Assembly: GCA_003952965.2 (NCBI GenBank)
Contig: CM025849.1
Location: 28,644,408-28,708,407 of the forward strand
Source of the DNA: Morella rubra
Taxonomy: Eukaryota; Streptophyta; Magnoliopsida; Fagales; Myricaceae
Direction: 5' to 3'
DNA length: 64,000 nucleotides
Part shown: piece by piece, positions 46,660 through 59,187 of the stretch
How positions within the stretch are numbered: position 1 is the stretch's first letter
How the letters are laid out: each line of letters opens with the position of its first letter
Translations under genes and position numbers: made by a program
Notes under the pieces: generated by a model
Database searches by the model: none
Told to the model about the DNA's origin: nothing
Seen by the model: the letters and a program-made list of their open reading frames with translations, nothing else

Positions 46660-48289
46660 TAGTAATTTAGAGTGGTAAACAGTTTTAAGTATTTCATAAG
46701 AACGATTCAATCGTTGTAAAGTACCCAGAAGAACGATTCAATCGTTGGAAATGCGACGTCGCTGACCTCAATAAATAGCTCAAACCCGAGTAACCTTCTC
46801 CCTCATAAACGTCTTCCGTGGTATCCTTGATTTGATAATCGCTACGTGCATGGACCAAGAGATGCTTCAGAACGTCAACAACGCCGTCAACACCGGTGCT
46901 GATCACCATGGGAACAACGACCCGAAATGCGAGGAGGGTCGGCGCAAGAAGATTGAAGGTACTGCTGTGCTGATGAAGAAGAATGTTTTGGACTTCAACG
47001 ACCTCAATGCATCGGATCTTGATAATCTCCACGAGTTGTTAGGCCAGAAGGTCTCTCTGCAGCTCATTAGCGCTGTTAATGGTGACCCAGGTAACTAGTT
47101 CGATCTTCTTCTTCCCTTGTCTACAAGTTTTTTGTGGCTCTTCCTTTTTGCTTGATTTCTGCTCTCATTTTAACCTACAAATTTCAAACTATGCTTGTTA
47201 CCGAGTACACTTCTGTTTTCCATCTTTTTGTTATTGTTCTTGTTTCTGCTTTTCAGTCTCTTTTTTCCTACATTGACAATGACCTTCTTGTTCTTCTTTC
47301 CATGATCTTCTTCATCATTCTCCTCCTGGTCAGCCTCTTAAAAGAATACACTCATGCAGATAAATCACCATCATCATCACCTTAATTATTTTGCTTTCTT
47401 TTTCTTGTCCTTTCCTTTAGCACGCGAATTCAATTAGAATCATCGAGAACAGGGCCGACAATAATACTTTGGTTACCAAATCTGAGGTTGTGGAAGCTAA
47501 TGATTCACATCTGCAAGGTGGGAGTATCTTATTTGTTTATTAATTTATTTTCTCTATAAGTTTCACACTATTTAACTGAACTTAACGAATGTTAATAGGA
47601 AATGTGCTTGGGACTTTTTCATTAGCCAAGTTGGCAGAGGGCGGGCACTTAACAATGAGTCAAAACGACCAAATCTTCCAGTCAGGGCCGACTCTTCTCT
47701 TCTAATTTCTGTATTGACTCCACATATTTGAAACTTAACTATTTCTCTTTCTTTATGATGATGGATGGACGCCCAAAACTGGATGTGTCCTCCCCAAGAA
47801 TACTTAATGCGTGTGAAATAATTTGCACATTTGATTTTGTGGGTGTCGTCTGTCTAGTACAGTGCTCGTCTATCTTACCACTTGCTTGGTCAAGAAATCT
47901 TTAGCCAATCTGACTGTTCTTTAATCTAAGACAGCAATCTCCATGGCTCCCTTGTTTTCATCGAATCCACCTTTGATAGATGGAAATCTTGCTCAAATCT
48001 GAGTACCATGGAGGTTGATCTTCAGAGAAGAAACAGAGAGAGTGGGAACGAAATTATTTTAACAGCTTTTCCTAGACATTTAGAAAATCTATTTCAACCC
48101 ATCAAGCTTGAGCTAAGCTAAAGCTTAAATGGACAAATGGTTGTCAAAATCTACGAACCAAGTGAGGATAAATAAAAGTACTGCATGTTTCTTGTGTAAA
48201 TTTGACCAGGCATTGCCAGGTTCAGATCGAATTGTTGATCATAAACGAATTAACGCTATATTCCTGTTTCATCGTCCATCTTCTGTAGC
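46660..48289 (+). pseudogene. truncated tandem copy of the LOX gene (promoter, exon 1, part of intron 1)
   Basis: Exon 1 runs from ATG 46862 (or in-frame 46850) to 47090 and ends before GTAACTAG, the same donor as in the complete gene. It encodes [12 protein letters not shown], then [18 protein letters not shown] and [16 protein letters not shown], still a good PLAT-domain start. Intron 1 blocks match 40320-41340 (AGAACAGGGCCGACAATAAT; TTTGACCAGGCAT). The match stops at 48289 where a hAT terminus begins. No exon 2-9 sequence appears anywhere downstream in the window. The exon itself carries no stop, so a short transcript is possible, but no lipoxygenase can be made. Confidence 0.85.
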
Positions 48290-50110
48290 CAGTGGCGGAA
48301 CCAGGATTGAAATCTATGGGTGTCAAATTTTAAAAGCGAAATGATAAGAAATTTTTATTTTTTTTTTTTTGTAATACTAAATTGTCTTGTCTATAAATTA
48401 GTTACTCTCATTATTAATAATATGAAAATTAAAGACTAAAAATAGCATAAAAATTTTAGAAAACACGTACTATTGTACTCAATAACCTACGATACGATTT
48501 GCATCTTTTGAAAATTGTTGCAAAATGGTCTCTCGTTCTCAATAGTTTTAAAAAAACTTCTTGCTCGATGTACACTGTCATGCAATCATTCATCCAATCA
48601 CCCTCCATCCTATTACGCAAATCACTTTTGATGATCTTCATTGAGAAAACACTCTCTTTCAACGGTTGCAGTCGCAACTGGTAAGACTCAATGTAATCTT
48701 AATAAGTCGATAAACTAATGAAAACAGAGTATTCTTTTTTGTCTCAACCAATTCTTCACAGCAAAGATCTCTCCTATACCTTCTTAAAGTCTAGAAAAAG
48801 CATCATTTCTTCTAATATCTCTAAAATATAGGTATTAAGCTGATTTTTAAGTATTAAATGATCATCTGCTGTAAAATTTTCTAGATAAAGCTCGGCAAGA
48901 CGACGTAACTTAACATGATCAAACGTTGAGAATTGAATTTTTTTGGATCAAGACATGCTATGCAAAGAAGTAATTCCGTACTTGCTTCTGTGAACCGATT
49001 ATCCATCTCTAATTGATCAAATCAATAACTTGGCAAAACATTTCCACACGAAAATGATGGAAATAAATAATAAATTGCCCTCCACGCCTTAAGAACTACT
49101 CGAATTGGTATAATGTTTTCCATATTCGGCACACTAATAGAGTTATCAACACAAAAGTTTTTAACTCTTCCCAAAAATCATCCCATTCTATCTCTCTCAA
49201 CCCTGCACAACTGTTCCTTCACAACTCCAACCAAAGCTCATGGCATAACAATGTCTTGATCTTTTCGTTGTAAGGCTTGTGACAATTCGTTTGTAATTCC
49301 CATTATATTCCTCAACAAATGTATAGTGAATACAAACTCAAAACTTTCCATCTTATCCATCAAACCCATAGCCAGAGATCTTTGTTCTGATAGAGTACCA
49401 TCATCTTTTATATGTTCAAGCACTTCCAATACTGATGACCACATAGTAAAGAGACGGATTATTGTAAGGTGGTATGAACCCCAACGAGTGTCACCTACAA
49501 TATTATAGGAAATACAAAAACTATTAAACAAATTAAAAAAAAAAACTAAATGCCTCTTAATATTGTATGAGAAATATAATAATTACCTGGTCGTGCAAGA
49601 CTGGTTTCTTGATTTTTGCCCCTTTCCACTAGAAATCTCTCCCTTGTCTAACTGTTCCACTATCTTTTCATGACAACTTTGCCGAAGAGCATACTTTCCT
49701 TTTACATGAAGCTCCGAACATATTCACAATCTTGGAAGTATAATAAAAAAACTTACACAACTTGCAATTTATTCTCTTTGAATACCCACAATAACCAATT
49801 GAAGTTAGTGAGCAAAACAATGGATATAGCGTAGCAGAAGGATTGTCCCTCAAAATGAGTGACTTCAACCCATTGAACTCGTGCCTCGCATGTTTGGATG
49901 CCCGCATCATACCCTTGACCTCTCAATCTGGATATTGACAACCCATGTCTTGCAAACAATTTATCTATAGCTTTTTTCAAAGATTCAGAGCAAGTATCAG
50001 GAACATGTTCCACACCAAGAAACCTTTCAAGTCGAGCGATGTCCACGTCTGTTAACATATCCCTCAAAACCCGACTGTGATTTATTAGCTCCCATTCGAG
50101 TTGTCATAAT
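48290..50110 (-). mobile_element. decayed hAT element (left end seen, right end not found)
   Basis: CAGTGGCGGAACCAGGATTG at 48290 is a hAT terminus of the same type as 2772 and 34210. TCTGTAGC (48282-48289) should recur beyond the right end but was not found before the assembly gap. The interior carries a minus-strand transposase relic. The element may be truncated, or its other end may lie in the gap. Confidence 0.7.
48440..50070 (-). pseudogene. hAT transposase of the TTF-type/ZMYM1-like group, broken
   Basis: Minus-strand blocks occur in family order: FLGVEHVPDT ... LKKAIDKLFARHGLSISRLR, then GQGYD (50040-49910), GDTRWGSYHLTIIRLFTMWS and IMGITNELSQALQRKDQDIV (49500-49240), MDNRFTEASTELLLCIACLD (about 48990), and the C-terminal dimerisation end SDLRNRMEGDWMNDCMTVYI (48620-48560). 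Many stops and frameshifts separate them, for example just after RLRGQGYD and near 48770. The N-terminal TTF zinc finger is missing. This is an old copy, more decayed than the 10350 element. Confidence 0.8.
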
Positions 50111-51407
50111 CTCCTGAGACCCTGCCATCAACCATGCAGCAGAGACTAAAAATCCATTATGCGCGCCTAATTTACTGCTCTAATAATGGCATATGGTGAT
50201 GTTGATTATACCTCACAAGCTCACTTCAGCCACTATCTCACATTATCTGGCACTCTGTTGGAAATTCATTTTGCATGTTTCTTCAGAGCATTAGTATTAT
50301 GTAAATGGTCTTGAGAACACTTTGTTTATCACTTTTATTGGATCAAAAACAGCGAGTTACAAAAGCTCTAGCAAGGAAAAGTATCTGACCCGCTTCCTTA
50401 GTATGCAACTCTCTACAAGGACTATCATTGAGCCAACAAAAATATAACTTAGAACACAAGTATTGCCACAAGATATAGATGACATTCGCTTAGTAAGCCA
50501 TTCTAACAGATAACACTTACAAACAAGAGGTATATAGAAATTGGGCGGAGCAGCCATCTCGGTTGATCGTGCCCGTGTGCGGATAACATGTGCGACACAC
50601 ATTGTTGCTGATTTTGGAATGCTGCACATTGTCTTCTAGCTTCATTATAGGCACTATCATGTGCACCAACATATTCAACAAAAACCTCCACTGACGACGA
50701 TGTTCTTTCCAGTGGCTGAATATAGCATGTTAGAGGTAAAACTTTACTCCCTCCAGATCGTCCCTCCTCGTAGGCGTCGCTATAATAGATAAACACCACC
50801 TACATCAATACGCTTCATCCTTTGATATACCAGAATAATTTCCAAATCCACACTTATATTAAATCTGCTTAAAGATTATGAGATTCCTCCGCTATAACTG
50901 TCTTATATCTCATGTGCTCCGATTTTCCCTTTGGGAAAATTGTAGGGTTATTGGGTATCTAGAAAAATCACCATCATAGTAAGAGGTACCTCACCTACAA
51001 CTTAATCCCTTCATCGGGAATCCCAAGATCATATCTTCCAAATTGCGGCGGAGATATACCCTAATCCCAAGTTACAAGAGAGTCTAGCCAACCGTAGTAT
51101 ATACTATGCCGAGCAAATCAAAGATTATAAGATGCGAGGTTTTTTGGAACTACCTTTCCACGTTCAGAAATTATAGCCACGTTAGGAGTATAGGACGACT
51201 CACGCTACGTGGCTTTACTTAGTCACAAAGCGTGCTTATCGCATTATAACATAAAGCCAAATACAAACAACCGACTAATTAATCTAAATCATTCACGCAA
51301 GTATAGTACTAAACAACATTTATATCCTCAACACTCTTGCATCTAATAAAATAAGATTAAATGCAAATTCAATAATCATTTTAGCAAATAAAACATGTAG
51401 TTGGCAA
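50111..51407. other. unassigned sequence before the gap
   Basis: A minus-strand ORF at 50799-50503 (98 codons; YYSDAYEEGRSGGSKVLPLT, SSVEVFVEYVGAHDSAY) has no recognised family. The sequence at 50920-51360 looks like retroelement or gene-relic DNA, but no motif is diagnostic. Confidence 0.3.
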
Positions 51408-52407
51408 NNNNNNNNNNNNNNNNNNNNNNNNNNNNNNNNNNNNNNNNNNNNNNNNNNNNNNNNNNNNNNNNNNNNNNNNNNNNNNNNNNNNNNNNNNNNN
51501 NNNNNNNNNNNNNNNNNNNNNNNNNNNNNNNNNNNNNNNNNNNNNNNNNNNNNNNNNNNNNNNNNNNNNNNNNNNNNNNNNNNNNNNNNNNNNNNNNNNN
51601 NNNNNNNNNNNNNNNNNNNNNNNNNNNNNNNNNNNNNNNNNNNNNNNNNNNNNNNNNNNNNNNNNNNNNNNNNNNNNNNNNNNNNNNNNNNNNNNNNNNN
51701 NNNNNNNNNNNNNNNNNNNNNNNNNNNNNNNNNNNNNNNNNNNNNNNNNNNNNNNNNNNNNNNNNNNNNNNNNNNNNNNNNNNNNNNNNNNNNNNNNNNN
51801 NNNNNNNNNNNNNNNNNNNNNNNNNNNNNNNNNNNNNNNNNNNNNNNNNNNNNNNNNNNNNNNNNNNNNNNNNNNNNNNNNNNNNNNNNNNNNNNNNNNN
51901 NNNNNNNNNNNNNNNNNNNNNNNNNNNNNNNNNNNNNNNNNNNNNNNNNNNNNNNNNNNNNNNNNNNNNNNNNNNNNNNNNNNNNNNNNNNNNNNNNNNN
52001 NNNNNNNNNNNNNNNNNNNNNNNNNNNNNNNNNNNNNNNNNNNNNNNNNNNNNNNNNNNNNNNNNNNNNNNNNNNNNNNNNNNNNNNNNNNNNNNNNNNN
52101 NNNNNNNNNNNNNNNNNNNNNNNNNNNNNNNNNNNNNNNNNNNNNNNNNNNNNNNNNNNNNNNNNNNNNNNNNNNNNNNNNNNNNNNNNNNNNNNNNNNN
52201 NNNNNNNNNNNNNNNNNNNNNNNNNNNNNNNNNNNNNNNNNNNNNNNNNNNNNNNNNNNNNNNNNNNNNNNNNNNNNNNNNNNNNNNNNNNNNNNNNNNN
52301 NNNNNNNNNNNNNNNNNNNNNNNNNNNNNNNNNNNNNNNNNNNNNNNNNNNNNNNNNNNNNNNNNNNNNNNNNNNNNNNNNNNNNNNNNNNNNNNNNNNN
52401 NNNNNNN
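51408..52407. other. assembly gap of exactly 1000 N
   Basis: The round length suggests a placeholder of unknown true size. Open frames through it are artefacts. Confidence 0.97.
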
Positions 52408-55400
52408 TTACCGAAAGTATTGTGACAATTTTGGCTCCCACCCAATTTTTTGACAGATGCGTTTCTACTCTTTCCTATAAATGTAATATAAATTGCGATC
52501 GTTACCACTTAGGGACGCCATGCTTGGTCGGAGTTGCAATCAACCAGTACCAGCTGATATAGCATCACAACACCAAGCCCTAATCAATATCAAAACATAT
52601 GTTAATCAGGCGCTCGATAAGCAAAATATTGATTAGCCATTAGTTAGTAGGGTCAAGCCAAAATTTACTTAGCCCTTAAATGATTGGGCAAACCTTACCC
52701 GTACCTTGGGAGAAAACGAAAAAAAAAAATTGCAGCCACGCCCACCTATGTGTGCTAGCTTCCGCTAGTGCTATTGTTGCTGCAGATTTAGCCTAGTTGA
52801 GGTCGGACGACTGCACCCTGGCACTTTCCTTCGCGTTTTTTGATTAATCAAGCAGTTAAGTCTACAAAAATGTTTCGTGGCAACAGCGAGTTGATTGGTA
52901 ATTGAAAATCATTGCTGCTATATGCATGCCATTTCCAAAGAGTTCTTTCTCGCGCAGTTTACCCATTATTATGCACGGACGAGACGAACGGTTTTGGTTC
53001 CTTCACCATAGAACTGTGCTTGCCTCGACGTTAATTCGTCGGGTTTTGTAACGTGAGTAATCTTTTTCGGAATCATACATTCCCCTTATCTTTACTGAAC
53101 ACGAACCTCTCGGCCAGTTTCGACATGTTGGTTGAGCGAGACTACCCTCCAATTTAGAATCGGGCCTAAGGTCAGTACTGCTTTGCGTTTTGGATTGAAT
53201 GCTTAATGTACCTTTATCCTCTCTCACGGAAAGGCTCAGTGGAGAATTGTTCTTTGTTATTGACACGATGATGGTCTCGCTTTTTGAAATTCGCTTCTTT
53301 TGGTGCTTTTCTTATTCCACGAGTGAGTTTTCTGGACTTACTGTTCATATTTTCATCGGCTGTTTCTTTTTTTTTATACCTTTTTTTATTTAGGAAAGTG
53401 ATCAAATGAACCTCTTCGGAGTGACAATTAGCCTCACCTTTGTTATTACGATGTTAAAATTTTTGAGAGTACTGTTTAAAATTTTTAATATATCAAACAA
53501 ACGGTCGAGAATGTAATTTTGTTTTTCAAATGTTTGAAAAATAAGAAAGGTATTAAATAAAAAACAATAATACTAAATAAACGAAATAAGCTCGAACCAC
53601 TACATTTTTTTTTTTTTTGCGAAATTTTTTAATAAGTACACCACATTTGTAATCTTTATATTTATGGTTGTTGGTTATGATTTGTGAAAATTTTGAGATA
53701 TAGTGTCAGTGAAAATGAAGGTAAATTTCATGAGTTTTGTAAAAAATTAAGGAGAAAAATTTTTGCATAATATTATAATAAAATTTTATCATGGGTTGAG
53801 AAAAATTATTTTTTATTTTATAATTCAGATCTTTAAATTATTGAAATTCAGTGTCAAAGTCCCCTTTGACATAAAAAACCAAAAAAAACTGATATTGATT
53901 ACTTTAAAATTTATTAATTATTTTAAAATTTTCATCTTATATTATTTTTTATCTGTGAAGCAGAATTGTAAAAAAATAATTAATAAATTAGAAAAGTAGA
54001 AAATGAACCGATGGCAGAGATTGAGGAAGAAAAGGACATATTATCCACTTTATTATTGACCTCATTATCGCTGTCAAGTTGACAAAATTACACTTCTTGC
54101 CCTGCCTTTTGGATTAGAATTTGGACGCGTGGGATAATTGATTGCGTGTGCCGTTTCTCCACCGTACGAACTGACAGCGACGAATAGGAAAGGAAAACAG
54201 TTGTCGCGTCACGTCCCATCATTACCCGGTGGGACCCATCCTCTCCTCGGCCAATGACCATTGTCTTTGGCTCTTTGGGATTCGTCCCGTTTTTGCTCCC
54301 CACCCCCGGGCGATGCTGGGCTCGCTTGCCGACTATTCCCTTTTTTTTTTTTTTTTTTTCCTCTCTCTCTAATTTTTCTTAGCCGTCTATAATTTCGATT
54401 AACAGCTACAGCTAATCTTGCCCCCCCTCAAGCTGACCACCCCCAACAATTTTATTATTCCTTTCCTAGCGTAGTAGATTAGACAATTAATTCTTCTTCG
54501 TTATCTTTTTTTTTTTTTTTAAGAAATACGTTGCTTGAAATTTTTTAGTTATATTTATGTGGAGTTATAGTAACTGTTTATATATTTTTTTTTTAATTAA
54601 TTAATTATGCCCTTTCAAACATATTACGATATAAGGGAAGTCTTATAGTAAACCCCAATATGTAAGTTTATTCTCCGACCACTTTTATACTACTTTAAAA
54701 AAAATACAAATATAAATGTAACCTCCTGTTTGGTTTGGAGCTACATATTCGTGGATTGAATCTTTCAGTCGTACTACCATTTAGTATATTTCTGTAGTTC
54801 TATAAGAACGGTCTAATTTTTATTAGAAATTATGATCCAATCTAAACATATTTCTGCGAGTGAGAATTTTTTTTTTTGTAGAAATAGTAACCCAAAGTAG
54901 GGCTAAACCTCTCTACCTTTTGGCCTTTTAAAAAAAAAAAAAAAAAAAAAAAAGGAGACAGGAAAGAAGAAGAAAGTTAAAGCATCGTCTGAGGATACAG
55001 AGAAGAACAGTCATTCTCTTAGTAGTCGCTGACAAACTTAATCTTGGATGGTTCTTAATTAACCAACCACATTTGCACCCCACAATTTTGACACGCCCGT
55101 GTTTCCTGGACCAATTACTATGATAACTTTTACTCCGTCAAACAAAAGTCTACCATAAATCATAATGTCCTAGGAGACATAAGCTTGATATTTTGTGACC
55201 AAAGAAAAACATAATCAACATTGAGATTTGAGGATTTCTTGTAATAGATAAATCGTTGAACCTTTTATGCTCAATACTTTTTTCCCCTTATGGCGGCAAC
55301 TGCTCGAAAATGTTCACCCCAAAAACACATTTTTGATAGGGCGAAGGCTAATATGTATTTCTCTCCTCTTTTCCCATAATAAATGTGTTAAGATTTTAAT

Positions 55401-55740
55401 TTACTCATTTGTAACGGCTTCTTTCCCATATAAATGGCAAAGAATCTTAAATGCGATTACATGTATGAAGGATGGTTTTCGAAAGGAAGCCTAGTACGAA
55501 CCATGTAAGGGTTCCTTCCTTGCAAATCAACCAAATTACTTAATCGTACTAATTCAAAACAAATGAAAAATGACCAGACGTTAAGATTGAAATATTAACA
55601 TTGCAACAAAATTTATCTCAAAGCTTCAAAAAGAGTCTACTATTTGTGTTTTCAAATATGAGAATGTTTGATTATTGTACTTTTATTTTACTCTTCTTAT
55701 TCTTTCTTCCCTCTTTCTATCCTGTCTTAGTTGTATGTAT
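52408..55740. other. intergenic, possible retroelement start right after the gap
   Basis: TTTTGGCTCCCACCCAA at 52429-52445 resembles the TTTGGCGCCCACC motif that follows the primer-binding site of plant LTR elements, so the gap may have swallowed an LTR. A GC-richer block at 54113-54320 contains ACGTC and CCAAT-type motifs but no gene follows it. Homopolymer T/A runs occur at 54341-54359, 54509-54522 and 54931-54953. No coding sequence was recognised. Confidence 0.3.
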
Positions 55741-57700
55741 TAAAATTTTAAGATAATACCAATATTGATATATGTTGTGTTAGTTTCGGTCCTTGAGCCC
55801 TCTTCTCCAACATTCCACACTAGTTTCAACGATTCGTTGTAGATATTTTTCCTACACTTATAAATGCACGGACCATTCCACCTATTTCACACCCGCTTGA
55901 TAGGAACTAACCCTAACATAAATCTCACTTCACTATCGGGCCTAGGCTGGAGCAAGACAACTCGTTTTCTCTTTGAATAGACTGTTGAGTAGTCACCTCC
56001 GTGCTCGTCCGTCCCAGGAGACTTGTTAGAAAAATTTTATGGTCTTAATACTAATGTTAGTGGTCCTAACCTTTCTTCAACTGTAAACAGTTAGCTTTTT
56101 TCAAAAGAGGTCGAACGATTTTCGCTCACCATTTTCAAATTGACAACAACTCTTCCCAAACGATATAGTTAAATAACTCACAATAAACTTTACACAACAT
56201 TTATACCGGTACTGGGATTTTGTACGTTTAATAAAACCAATTTTGCCTCTTTTCAACATTTCTGCTCGTGGATGCGGGTAATGTCTACCGCTAGACAACG
56301 GGTTAATCTACTATTCTTGACTGCGTGACTTCCGCACGGTTCGGCTGCACTTTAGATGGTCAGTGTCCGTGTCTGCTCTCCGATCGCACTCACCCGTATA
56401 TATCTTTTACGATGCTCACAGCACTCGTCTCCGGGGCCAGAACCATTAGTTTCGGCTCTATCTTTTTTCGGTCTTAGTTAAATCAGCCTACCACGTGGTG
56501 ATGTTAGACGAGACTTTTCCATTAGGGTGATAGCGAAGACTTTCTTCGAACGTTAGATTCAAATGGAAGTCCCCATCAATAACTATTTCTTTAGTGAGCA
56601 CTTCCACATTGGCCAGCATGCAGAGAATACCCCCTTACCATTCCTTTTTGCATGCCACACGAACTATTTTTGCACTATGGTAACACCATAGTTATAGCTG
56701 TCCGTGTCCTTACTATGGCAATTGATTCTTCCAATGAAATACATGCTAAATGCCTTAAAGTATTTGGGTCTGCTCTAATACTGCTATGTAATACCTCTAT
56801 CACTAGTAGCCCCACTGATAACGGACTTTGATATAATCCGGCCAGATATTCAACCTACCGGAACTTTTCTTTTTGCTTTTCTTATTCTATTATCTATACA
56901 AAAGGACTCCATCAAGGCAAGATCATAATGGATCCCTCCTTGCACGGTAAAACCCTAGACAAAAAGAGTGTCTGCATCTCCTCCTTCCAAATAAGTTACG
57001 AGTCCGATCCTAGTACCCGATTTCGAATTAGAATTCCCTCACATAAGCCTTAAGTTTTTTATATGTTTATCGCATCTTGTGTTAAACTTGAACCTGTACT
57101 TAATTTATTGATCGTTCGGAGGCAAAAAAGATAGTTCGAATCACTTTATCAAGTTCTATTGCCGGACTATAATATCTCGAGTTATGGTCCGCTGGAGTAT
57201 GGCTCAGCCACTTTATATTCCTTAATTTAAAGGTTCTTCGCCTAGTAGCTTTCTTTTTATGCCTAGACGCAAAAATTTATGTTCATTCCAGTCTCGCTCA
57301 AGTGTGGTTAAACTGCTCAGATTGAATGAACCCGCTTTTCTAACGTGATTAATTTTGGAAAGTCTGATGTATGGTTCTAAGAGTCACTTGACCTTGAGAG
57401 AAGTAAATCAACATTTCTTATTTGCCATGAATTTGTAAATCCCTCACACAAGACAGCCACTGTATGTATGTTTTTATTTTGTTTTCATTTAATCATGTCC
57501 TTTCCTTACTCTTAACCCATTTGGTATCCTACATTGTCCCTATCCTCCATGTGTCAGCGTCCCGTCGAATATTTGGCGGAATCAGACATGAAAAACTATG
57601 AATCCTGCTGTACTTTCTCATAAGATAGTAAGAATTATTTGTACACGCGGGTATCTTATGTGACCCAACATCCGGTTAGTGACTGATTTGTTAAATGAAG
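55741..57700. other. unexplained 2-kb block with higher GC than its surroundings
   Basis: Composition changes visibly near 55780 and returns to AT-rich after about 57690. The block contains few homopolymers, no long ORF (longest about 65 codons) and no recognised motif on either strand. It could be a heavily decayed retroelement or an organellar or foreign insertion. Function unknown. Confidence 0.3.
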
Positions 57701-58399
57701 AGATTGTAAAAGTATAGATATATGTGCTTGGTTGAAACTTTTTAATTCCCTTTTTTCTATCGTCTTGATACTACGTACGGCAAAGATTTATATTATGAGC
57801 AAACCAAAAATACCTAGTGTCATATTCCAATAGTTGAAAAGGACAAATCATTTTAAAAATAGCTATCCCCATATCATATGGCAAGGTCGTAGATTATTAT
57901 TGCTTCTATGATAAGTTACACATCATTGTTGAAATGGCATATTTATGCGAAGAAATTTAATAGACTTTATATAATATCTAAATGGTTTATTAGAGGTCAT
58001 CTCTAATTTTCTATCGAATTGAATGGTTAAAAGAAAGACACGATATGCATGAATGTTGTAGGGCTTATACTACCTGATAATTAATATGGATATCATTAAT
58101 GTTTTATAATTCACATAATGTATCTATCTCTCTTCGAATTAGACCATTCAATTTGGGTTAAAATTTAAAGAGTATCCTAATAAGAGTAATGTCATTTGTT
58201 TTCTTAGAAAAATTGAAAAGTAAGTAATAAACTTTCCATATCCAAAGCTTAAATGTTCAAAAAAAGAAAAGAAGGGAATTAATTTGGGGAAAAAAAGTAT
58301 TTTAAAGTTTCAAAATTAATGTTATGCCAATTATTATTTGAATAGTGATACGAGGTAATGAGTTTTTTTCACAATTTTTCTAGAATACAAATGTATTCA
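57701..58399. other. intergenic, no feature seen
   Basis: AT-rich with no ORF or repeat identified. Confidence 0.4.
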
Positions 58400-58750
58400 A
58401 CAGAATTTACAAACGAACATCCAAAATCTCAATTTCTATTCAAATTCAATACTTTTACCTTCAATTCTTCAATAACCTTTTCACACAAGATTTCAATTTC
58501 TTTTTTTCAAAAAAAATTTATATAATCTTCTTCTCTCTTATTTTTCACCTAACTTGTAGATACCTTTTTTATTGACATTATCAAATTCATTTCTCTATTG
58601 TACACATTTTTAAATTTCTTAACAAAATTAATTCTTTAAACTTTTATAATTTGTTTATACGGAAACCTATATTCAATCGTATTAAAATTTCACTTTCTAT
58701 CATTTTTAAAAATTCTTATTATTTTTTATAACACGAAACGTTGGCCTAGC
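58400..58750. mobile_element. diverged Tourist-like MITE copy
   Basis: It shares CTCTTATTTTTCACCTAACT-like and AACAAAATTAATTC-like blocks with 38584-38935 and contains ACAAACGAACATCC near its left end. The right end (TTTTTTATAACACGAAACG) is close to the TTTATAAAACGAACATCC end of the family. A further tail fragment lies at about 58990-59085. Confidence 0.45.
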
Positions 58751-59117
58751 ATTCAAGAAATCTCATGATGGTTCTTGGTTTACGTTATCGTACATAAAAG
58801 TATGTGGACCATATAACAGCTGGTGGGCTGTGGACACCTGCGCTCCACAACAAGTCAATGGCATGTTCGCGTTGGCTTTTTTGTAGGTTTGTTCCTACTT
58901 TTATTTTTTACAATCTTAATTCAATTAACGCTATTTATACAACCTTATTACCTAATTTTCAACAACTGGACTCGTGAATTCCTTTTAATATACTTCTGCC
59001 CGCACACCATACAACTTTAACATCATCTAAATATTCAAAATTTTATCAGAATCCTAAAGATTTCTTGAAAATGAATATTACCCAAGTCATGTCTTACGAC
59101 ACACTCCCAAGCAATAT

Positions 59118-59187
59118 ATATTAGTATATATATATATATATATTATATATTTTATATATATATATATTATATATTATATATATAATT
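59118..59187. repeat. (TA)n microsatellite
   Basis: Nearly pure TA/ATAT repeats with short interruptions. Confidence 0.9.

Noticed and set aside
51320..52508. Open frames of about 350-375 codons across the N run
   Set aside because: They consist almost wholly of unknown bases and are artefacts of the gap.
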